A stretch of DNA of 5,765 nucleotides from NCBI GenBank assembly GCA_023404805.1, contig JAEYAL010000116.1, forward strand, positions 1 to 5,765, written 5' to 3'. Below are positions 1 to 4,716 of this stretch, piece after piece (within the stretch, counting starts at the first letter, position 1; each line of letters opens with the position of its first letter). A program made the position numbers and the translations under genes. The DNA comes from Actinomycetes bacterium (GTDB lineage: Bacteria; Actinomycetota; Thermoleophilia; Solirubrobacterales; Solirubrobacteraceae). The notes beneath the pieces are model-generated. The model searched no databases. It saw nothing but the letters and a program-made list of their open reading frames with translations, and had not been told where the DNA came from.

Positions 1-2
1 CC

Positions 3-785
3 GCCGTCCTGGCTGCCGCCTCGGCGGTCGCCGGCGCGACCGTCATCCCGCGGCTCGTCGCCAGCCGCCAGCCAGATCCGGGCGAGGGCGCCGTCGCGCT
101 CACGGTGATGTCGGTCAACGTCTACAAGGGCGCCGGCGACCCCTACGTCTTGATGACGCATCTGCGCGCGCGGCATCCCGACATCCTGGCGGTGCAGGAG
201 CAGAGCCCCGGCTACGTCCGGCAGCTTGTGGCTGCTGGGATCGAAGAGCTGCTGCCGCACCGGGTCGCAGCCAGTGGCAACCGCCTCAACGACGCCGCGG
301 TCTTCTCGCGCCACCCGCTCGAGGCGTTCCCGGAGGACCTGCCGAGCGTCTTCACCGGGGCGACCGTCGTCCTGCCAGGCGGCCGCCGTGTTCCGTTCAT
401 CAGCGTGCATCCGCTGCCACCGGCGACGCCCGGGCGCGAGCGGCACTGGGCCGCCTCGCTCCGCGCGCTGCCGAGCCCAGACGGACCGCTCGCCGGAGCG
501 CTCGCTGCGGGCGATTTCAACGCCACGCTCGACCACCCGCAGTTCCGGGCGCTGCTGCGGCGCGGCTGGCGCGACGCCAGCGCTGAGCTCGGCCAAGGCG
601 GCCGGTCGACCTGGGTGGGGACGCCCTTCTTCGACCGTCTGCCCGTCGCGCTGCTGCGGATGACGATCGACCACGTGCTGGTGCCCCCCGGCGCGCGGGT
701 GGTCGGCTACCGCGCTGACCGCCTCCACGGCAGCGACCACCGGCTGCTGACCACCCGGGTCGAGCTGCCAGCAGTCGCGGGCTGA
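3..785 (+). CDS. Endonuclease/exonuclease/phosphatase family protein, membrane-anchored (5' partial)
   Basis: Metal-dependent phosphoesterase of the EEP (DNase I/exonuclease III-like) fold. The frame is open to the left edge, so the true start is outside the window; the GTG at 105 lies inside the first strand of the fold and is not a likely start. The visible part opens with a hydrophobic stretch (nt 3-60, AVLAAASAVAGATVIPRLV) that looks like the last transmembrane helix of an N-terminal anchor, which would put the catalytic domain outside the membrane. The EEP motifs follow in order: SVN (strand 1 Asn), VQE (metal-binding Glu), SVHPLPP, GDFN at nt 510-521, IDHV at nt 666-677 and GSDH at nt 729-740, so all expected active-site residues are present. 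The C-terminus ends normally after the last strand. The substrate (nucleic acid, phosphoinositide or other phosphodiester) cannot be told from the sequence. The gene is convergent with the LysR gene. The family call is firm; the function is open. Confidence 0.92.
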   Translation, partial: AVLAAASAVAGATVIPRLVASRQPDPGEGAVALTVMSVNVYKGAGDPYVLMTHLRARHPDILAVQEQSPGYVRQLVAAGIEELLPHRVAASGNRLNDAAVFSRHPLEAFPEDLPSVFTGATVVLPGGRRVPFISVHPLPPATPGRERHWAASLRALPSPDGPLAGALAAGDFNATLDHPQFRALLRRGWRDASAELGQGGRSTWVGTPFFDRLPVALLRMTIDHVLVPPGARVVGYRADRLHGSDHRLLTTRVELPAVAG

Positions 786-787
786 CG

Positions 788-804
788 CGCCGCTGAGCCC
801 GGCG
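788..804 (+). terminator. Weak GC hairpin after the EEP gene
   Basis: Three bases after the EEP stop codon, CGCCG (788-792) can pair with CGGCG (800-804) around a 7-base loop. No T-tract follows, so this is not a textbook intrinsic terminator. It is noted because the 84-bp gap between the two convergent genes must hold termination signals for both strands and nothing better is visible. In such GC-rich DNA a 5-bp stem can easily be chance. Confidence 0.2.
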
Positions 805-869
805 ACTGAGACTCATCCCGCGCCGTCATCCTGGTTCGCGGTCGAAGCCGCTCTGCAGCCGATGCGCCC

Positions 870-1841
870 TCAGGCCGCGCGCGGCGCGTGCGGGTAGCGC
901 TCCGCGGAGTCCGGCCGCTCAGCCGCGACCTGCACGAGCGTGTCGAGCACGGCCATCGCCGGCGGCGACGCATGCGCGCCGGCGCGGACGATCCCGAAGA
1001 TCAGCCGTGAAGCTGGGCTGCCGACGACCGGCAGCGTCACCAGTCCGGCGGGCCGCAGCGGCCGAGCCAGCCGCGGGATGAGCGCAACCCCGGCGCCCGC
1101 TGCGACGAGCGCCGCGGCGGCATCCCACTCGAGGCACTCGTGGCGGATGTCCGGGCTGAAGCCCGCCACGGCGCAGACGGCGGCGGTGATCATCGAGCAC
1201 GGATCCAGCGACGAGGAGGACACCCACGGCTCGTCGGCGAGGAGCTCCAGCTTGATGCCGTCGCGCCAGGCCCGCTCGGTCGCCAGCCGGTGGCCCACGG
1301 GGAGGACGACGTCCATCCGGTCGGTGATGAGGTCGACGCGCTGATAGCGGGCGTCGCTGCGGGACGGGGCATCGCGGTAGTCGACGGAGACGACGAGGTC
1401 GAGCTCACCGGAGTCCAAGAGGGTGAAGGCCTCCGGCGCCTCGACCTCTTTGACGGTCAGCTCGATGCCGGGCTGCGTATCGCGCAAGCGCGCCATGCCG
1501 GGCGCCACGATCGATGCGATGCCGGTGGAGAGCGCGCCGATCCGCACGCGGCCGATCTCGCCGTCGGTCCACGCGGCGAGGTCTGCGCGGGCGCGGTCGA
1601 GCTGCTCCGCCACGATCGCCCCGTGCTCGAGCAGCAGCTGCGCCTGGCCTGTCAGCCGGACTCCGCGGCCCTGCTTGACCAGAAGCGGAACGCCGAGATC
1701 GCGGGAGAGCCCGGAGATCTGCTGGGACACCGCCGACGGCGTGAGGTGGAGCGCGGCGGCTGCCGCCGAGACCGTGCCGCGGCGGTCGACCTCCTGCAAG
1801 ACGCGCAGGCGTTTGAGGTCGAGGAACGGCGCATCGAGCAT
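870..1841 (-). CDS. LysR-type transcriptional regulator
   Basis: Complete 323-residue LysR-family regulator, the usual length for the family. The start is the ATG read leftward from 1841 (MLDAPFLDLKRLRVLQEV); the frame continues upstream only as antisense of the transporter gene. Residues about 9-68 form the winged helix-turn-helix: TVSAAAAALHLTPSAVSQQI is the helix-turn-helix core, followed by the wing segment LLVKQGRGVRLT and the linker helix (LLLEHGAIVAEQLDRARADL). Residues about 90-300 form the periplasmic-binding-protein-like effector domain, with the typical GRVRIGAL strand, SGELDLVV and the conserved VAAGAGVALIPRLA near the end. The gene diverges from the EamA transporter across a 72-bp gap, which by established LysR behaviour suggests that it regulates the transporter and itself in response to a small molecule, perhaps the exported compound. 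The ligand cannot be predicted. No clear Shine-Dalgarno sequence precedes the ATG. Confidence 0.95.
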   Translation of the reverse strand: MLDAPFLDLKRLRVLQEVDRRGTVSAAAAALHLTPSAVSQQISGLSRDLGVPLLVKQGRGVRLTGQAQLLLEHGAIVAEQLDRARADLAAWTDGEIGRVRIGALSTGIASIVAPGMARLRDTQPGIELTVKEVEAPEAFTLLDSGELDLVVSVDYRDAPSRSDARYQRVDLITDRMDVVLPVGHRLATERAWRDGIKLELLADEPWVSSSSLDPCSMITAAVCAVAGFSPDIRHECLEWDAAAALVAAGAGVALIPRLARPLRPAGLVTLPVVGSPASRLIFGIVRAGAHASPPAMAVLDTLVQVAAERPDSAERYPHAPRAA

Positions 1842-1913
1842 TAAGCGATCATGAACGGTTCCGTTCGGAAAATCTAGATGGACTAATCGATAGAGGTGGT
1901 CGATCATGTCCTC
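1842..1913. promoter_or_regulatory. Divergent lysR/eamA control region with candidate LysR operator
   Basis: This 72-bp gap carries both divergent promoters. It is visibly more AT-rich than the genes around it. Two inverted repeats overlap: GAACGG-TT-CCGTTC at 1853-1866 and TTCCG-TT-CGGAA at 1859-1870. They are followed by the palindromes ATCTAGAT (1872-1879) and ATCGAT (1886-1891). The first dyad starts only 12 bp upstream of the regulator's ATG, a position suited to autorepression, while the palindromes to its right lie nearer the transporter start. LysR proteins usually bind an interrupted dyad with a T-N11-A core; these dyads are more compact, so the operator assignment is inference. AGAGGTGG at 1892-1899 is the only Shine-Dalgarno-like stretch before the transporter. 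I could not pick convincing -35/-10 pairs. Confidence 0.6.
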
Positions 1914-2873
1914 ATGGACCGGCGAGCCGCTCTCCTCTTCCTCGGACTGGGCTTCGCCTGGGGCATCCCCTACCTGCTGATCAAGGTGTCGGTCGAAGAG
2001 CTGGATCCCGCGGTGCTCGTCCTCGCGCGCACGTGGGTCGCGGCGCTGGTGCTGGTGCCGATCGCGCTCGCTCGCGGCGTGCTGCGGCCGGTGCTGCGGC
2101 GCTGGAAGCTCGTCGCCGTCTACGCCGTCATCGAGATCGCGATCCCGTGGGTCCTGCTCGGCCACGCCGAGGAGGAGCTGCCGAGCGCGACCACCGGGCT
2201 GCTGATCGCCGCCACGCCGCTCGTCGGCGTCTTGCTGGCCTTCGCGACGGGCCGCTCGGAGCGGCTCGGCCGCAAGGGCTGGGCGGGGTTGCTGCTCGGT
2301 CTCGCAGGTGTGGCGGCGCTCGTGGGCCTGGATGTCGCGGGCTCCAGCCTCGACGCCGTGCTCATGCTGCTGGTCGTCGCCACGGGCTACGCCGTCGGGC
2401 CGATGCTCATCGACCGCCGCATGGCGGGCGAGTCCGGCCTCGGCGTCATCACCCTCTCGGTCGCGATGGTCGCCGTGCTCTACGTGCCGGTCGTCCTGAT
2501 CGGGCCGGGGCTGCCGTCCGCGATGCCATCCGGCGAAGTCGTCGCGTCGGTCGTCGTGCTCGGCCTGGTCTGCACTGCGGCGGCGTTCGTGATGCTGTTC
2601 GCGCTCGTCGGCCTGATCGGCCCCGTGCGCGCCACCGCGATCACCTACCTCAACCCAGCTGTGGCGATCGCCGTCGGCGCGATCTTCCTCAGCGAGCGCA
2701 TCACGACGTGGACGCTCGTCGGCTTCGGCCTGGTCCTCGCGGGGTCGTTCCTCATCACGCGGGGGACGGCGGCGCCCGAGCCGGTTGAGGTGTCTTCGGA
2801 CGACGCCGCGGCGCTGGACTCACCGGTCGGGCTGGCTGCCAGCGACCGCCGGTTCGCGCGCTCAGCGGTCTGA
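1914..2873 (+). CDS. EamA/DMT-family transporter
   Basis: Complete drug/metabolite transporter-superfamily protein (EamA type), 319 residues from the ATG at 1914 (MDRRAALLFLGLGFAWGIPY). About ten hydrophobic helices are visible, roughly at residues 5-24, 33-52, 66-84, 93-110, 118-138, 143-163, 174-197, 208-230, 236-258 and 264-282, arranged as two five-helix EamA halves. The first half opens with GFAWGIPYLLIKVSVEELDP and includes the usual TPLVGVLLA helix; the second half has AITYLNPAVAIAVGAIFLSERIT, a hallmark EamA segment with the conserved Pro and Glu. A hydrophilic tail of about 37 residues (PEPVEVSSDDAAALDS...) follows. An in-frame GTG at 1896 would add six residues (VVDHVL), but it overlaps the only Shine-Dalgarno-like stretch (AGAGGTGG, 1892-1899), so the ATG is preferred even though its spacing is long. 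Family members export amino acids or other metabolites; the substrate is unknown. The divergent LysR gene probably controls it. Confidence 0.94.
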   Translation: MDRRAALLFLGLGFAWGIPYLLIKVSVEELDPAVLVLARTWVAALVLVPIALARGVLRPVLRRWKLVAVYAVIEIAIPWVLLGHAEEELPSATTGLLIAATPLVGVLLAFATGRSERLGRKGWAGLLLGLAGVAALVGLDVAGSSLDAVLMLLVVATGYAVGPMLIDRRMAGESGLGVITLSVAMVAVLYVPVVLIGPGLPSAMPSGEVVASVVVLGLVCTAAAFVMLFALVGLIGPVRATAITYLNPAVAIAVGAIFLSERITTWTLVGFGLVLAGSFLITRGTAAPEPVEVSSDDAAALDSPVGLAASDRRFARSAV

Positions 2874-2951
2874 GCACGGCACCCGAGAAGCGGTGATTCG
2901 GCGGTCCTGCGGGGCCGCTGCACGAGCGCTTGCATTCCGCCGCCATCGATG

Positions 2952-2965
2952 CGAACGTATGTTCG
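2952..2965 (+). promoter_or_regulatory. LexA (SOS) box upstream of the imuB-like gene
   Basis: CGAACGTATGTTCG matches every position of the established Gram-positive LexA/Cheo-box consensus CGAACRNRYGTTYG: two perfectly inverted CGAAC/GTTCG arms around GTAT. It sits three bases before the first candidate ATG of the imuB-like gene and contains TATGTT (2958-2963), which could serve as the -10 hexamer, so bound LexA would block transcription directly. Damage-induced LexA cleavage would then switch on the imuB/DUF6504 pair. The site and the gene type support each other: imuB is a known SOS target in bacteria. A box this close to the start suggests a very short leader or leaderless transcript. Confidence 0.9.
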
Positions 2966-2968
2966 GTC

Positions 2969-4144
2969 ATGGTGATGGACGTCCTGATGTCGAGGCTAGA
3001 GCTCGTCGTTGCGGTGGGGGACCGCCGCACGCTGTTGCGAGTTCCGGTCGCGCTCGCGCCTGATCCCGGTGGTCCCGACCGGGTCGGCGCTTGCTCGCCT
3101 GCTGCCGAGGCGCAGGGCGTCCAGCCTGGCACCCCGCTCGCCGAAGCCCTCGCGCGCTGCCCGCAGCTCGTGCTCGTCCCGCCGGATCCGGTTGCGGTCG
3201 ACCGAAGCTGGGAGGCACTGCTGGTCGCGCTCGAAGGCATCGGCGCGGCGCCCGAGCCGCTCGCTCCTGGCGAGGCGTGCTTCGACGTCTCCGGCCTGCG
3301 GCGGCTCTACCGCGGCGTGGACGGCGTCATCGCCGCCGTGCGCCGCGCGGTCGGCTGGCCCGGCCTGCGGATCGGCCTCGGCCCCGTCCGGTTCTGCGCC
3401 CAGGCGGCAGCCCGGCGCGCCGGTCCGAAGCGGGCGGCCCACGTCCACGGGGCCACCGACCTCTCTGGTCTTCCGGTGGAGCTCCTGCTCTGCCGTGAGC
3501 GCACGCAGCGTCTGCCTGCGCCCCTGCGGCGCCTGGGTCTCACGACCCTCGGCGACCTCGTGCGAATCGGCCGCGGACCGCTGGGGGAGCGGTTCGGGGT
3601 CAGCGGTGTGCTCGCGCACGACCTGGCGAGTGGTCTCGACTCGCCCCTCGTGCCACGAGTCCCGGGCACCGAACTGCGTGAGCGGTTCGACCTGCCGGAG
3701 TCGCTCTCGGGCCCGTTGCTGGACCGCGTGCTCGGGCTGCTGCTCGACCGCCTCCTGGCGCGGCCCGAGCGCGACGGCCGCACGCTGCGCACCGTGGTGC
3801 TCGAAGCGGCGCTCGTGGAGGGCGGTACCTGGCGCACCCGGGTCGTCCTCCGCGAGGCCACCGCCGACCGCGAGCGGCTCAACCTCGCGCTCGCGCCGCA
3901 CCTCGCGCAGCTCAGCGCACCCGCGCAAACTCTTGGTCTCTTCGCAGAGTCGTTCGGAGGGCCGCCATCGCAGGCGCTGCCCCTCCTGCAGGACGACGAA
4001 GAACGCAGGCGGGCGCGGCTCCGGGAGGGGCTGCGTCAGGTGAGTGCGGGGTCGGGCGACGATGCGCTGCTGCGCATCGTCGAAGTCGACCCCGCCTCCC
4101 GCCTGCCCGAACGGCGCATGGCCCTCGCGCCACGCGAAGCATGA
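2969..4144 (+). CDS. imuB: ImuB-like Y-family DNA polymerase homologue (probably non-catalytic)
   Basis: Y-family polymerase homologue of the ImuB type, 391 residues from the ATG at 2969. In known mutasomes ImuB has no polymerase activity of its own and links the beta clamp, ImuA/ImuA' and the error-prone DnaE2 in damage-induced mutagenesis. N-terminal strand VLMSRLELVVAVGDRR (residues 5-20) lacks the catalytic Asp pair of active Y-family enzymes. The second motif, normally S-x-D-E, reads APGEACFDVSG here, with Gly101 in place of the Asp before Glu102. A helix-hairpin-helix-like region follows (LGLTTLGDL from residue 189, LGERFG from 205), then the little-finger region, a candidate clamp-binding motif QALPLL (335-340), and the conserved C-terminal VEVDPASRLPERR (371-383). 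ATGs at 2975 and 2987 are alternatives: GGTGAT at 2971-2976 is a good Shine-Dalgarno for 2987, but that start would cut into the first strand. The frame opens earlier with a TTG at 2930, but the SOS box lies in that stretch. The gene is probably co-transcribed with the small gene after it. Confidence 0.9.
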   Translation: MVMDVLMSRLELVVAVGDRRTLLRVPVALAPDPGGPDRVGACSPAAEAQGVQPGTPLAEALARCPQLVLVPPDPVAVDRSWEALLVALEGIGAAPEPLAPGEACFDVSGLRRLYRGVDGVIAAVRRAVGWPGLRIGLGPVRFCAQAAARRAGPKRAAHVHGATDLSGLPVELLLCRERTQRLPAPLRRLGLTTLGDLVRIGRGPLGERFGVSGVLAHDLASGLDSPLVPRVPGTELRERFDLPESLSGPLLDRVLGLLLDRLLARPERDGRTLRTVVLEAALVEGGTWRTRVVLREATADRERLNLALAPHLAQLSAPAQTLGLFAESFGGPPSQALPLLQDDEERRRARLREGLRQVSAGSGDDALLRIVEVDPASRLPERRMALAPREA

Positions 4145-4188
4145 GCCGCAGGCCCGCACCACGGCCGGGCGGTGGGCGGGGCCGGTGA
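4141..4188 (+). other. Possible 15-codon coupling minigene between imuB and the DUF6504 gene
   Basis: The imuB stop overlaps an ATG as ATGA (ATG 4141-4143, TGA 4142-4144). That ATG opens a 15-codon frame (MSRRPAPRPGGGRGR) whose TGA (4186-4188) overlaps the GTG start of the next gene as GTGA. If translated, it would pass ribosomes from imuB to the small gene. The peptide is only Arg, Pro, Gly, Ala and Ser, as expected of untranslated GC-rich DNA, so it may be chance. Confidence 0.25.
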
Positions 4189-4439
4189 GCCGCACCGCAC
4201 CGAGGCGCCTCGCCACGCCCGTCCCCGCGGCCGTCCAGGCAGAGCGCAGCGGCTACCCGCGCGTCGTCGACGGCGCCCTCGTCGAGGCCGTCCGCGAAAG
4301 CTGGCTTGTCGAAGACCGCTGGTGGGCGCCGACGCCCGTCCGGCGCCGCTACTGGGAGGTCGTCACCCGCGGCGGACGCAACCTCGTGCTCTTCCGCGAC
4401 CTCGACACCGACCGCTGGTTCCGCCAAGCCGCGCTGTGA
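4185..4439 (+). CDS. Small DUF6504-like protein, partner of the imuB cassette
   Basis: 84-residue soluble protein starting at the GTG at 4185, the only start codon in this frame between the imuB stop and the conserved core; the frame extends further upstream only as an out-of-frame shadow of imuB. The core has an aromatic-rich pattern: RESWLVEDRWW (37-47), RRRYWEVVT (53-61) and LVLFRDLDTDRWFRQ (67-81). This resembles the DUF6504 family that I recall next to imuB/dnaE2 genes in actinobacteria; the name rests on memory of the pattern, not a search. No catalytic motif, signal peptide or membrane segment is visible; the strand-turn-strand look suggests a small beta-rich fold. It lies 40 bp after imuB in the same direction, so co-transcription under the SOS box is likely and a role as mutasome accessory protein is inference. 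The first 20 or so residues are low-complexity and probably disordered. Confidence 0.8.
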   Translation: MSRTAPRRLATPVPAAVQAERSGYPRVVDGALVEAVRESWLVEDRWWAPTPVRRRYWEVVTRGGRNLVLFRDLDTDRWFRQAAL

Positions 4440-4655
4440 CGGCTCTCGCTTGCATCTTCCGTCCGCAGCCGATCCGACTGCACCGAGTACTTGTCGGCTC
4501 GTCCGCGAACGAAATCTGCGGCGCGACAGCCGCCCCAGGCGACGGCGCGCGCTTGCATCTTCCGTCCGCAGCCGATCCGACTGCACCGAGTACTTGTCGG
4601 CTCGTCCGCGAACGAAATCTGCGGCGCGATAGCCGCCCCAGGCGACGGCGCGCGC
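4438..4655 (+). repeat. Tandem duplication with a 103-bp period, non-coding
   Basis: Two adjacent copies of a 103-bp unit. Taking 4447-4549 and 4550-4652 as the copies, they differ at one position (C at 4527, T at 4630). Similarity at the same offset extends left to 4438, inside the DUF6504 stop codon, with mismatches only at 4444 and 4446, and right to 4655, after which it fades. The period is not a multiple of 3, so the copies would be read in different frames, which argues against coding on either strand. Each unit holds complementary segments: CCGCAG/CTGCGG enclosing CCGAC/GTCGG and TCGT/ACGA, then GCCG/CGGC with GC-rich flanks. It could be a duplicated 3' untranslated region or terminator, a structured RNA, or a neutral variable-number repeat. 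The near-identity of the copies points to a recent duplication or active homogenisation. Confidence 0.96.
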
Positions 4656-4716
4656 CTGCGCAAAGTTGTTGCGATTACGTGGTGAAACGCCGCATTTGGA
4701 TCGCCAGGCTGGCGGT

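Noticed and set aside
1140..1844. 234-residue forward frame opposite the LysR gene
   Set aside because: Antisense shadow of a clearly recognised LysR protein; no family resemblance.
1853..1868. Second LexA box in the lysR/eamA gap (GAACGGTTCCGTTCGG)
   Set aside because: The half-sites are separated by six bases instead of four and the left arm lacks the leading C, so it does not fit the SOS consensus.
1842..2165. N-terminal extension of the LysR protein by 108 residues on the reverse strand
   Set aside because: It runs antisense through the transporter gene, is rich in Asp, Arg, His and Gln as antisense frames of GC-rich genes are, and the LysR fold starts normally at the ATG at 1841.
2874..2951. 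Terminator or small gene between the transporter and the SOS box
   Set aside because: Only a weak GCGG/CCGC pairing with no T-tract, and no convincing short reading frame. It most likely holds just the upstream promoter region of imuB.
2996..4216. 406-residue reverse-strand frame opposite imuB
   Set aside because: No recognisable domain, shadow-like composition, and the forward frame is a clear ImuB homologue with conserved motifs.
4506..4521. LexA-like half-site in the repeat unit (CGAACGAAATCTGCGG)
   Set aside because: Only the left CGAAC arm is present; there is no GTTCG arm at the required spacing.
4438..4655. CRISPR array
   Set aside because: Only two copies, the unit is 103 bp and the copies are directly adjacent with no variable spacers; no cas genes are nearby.
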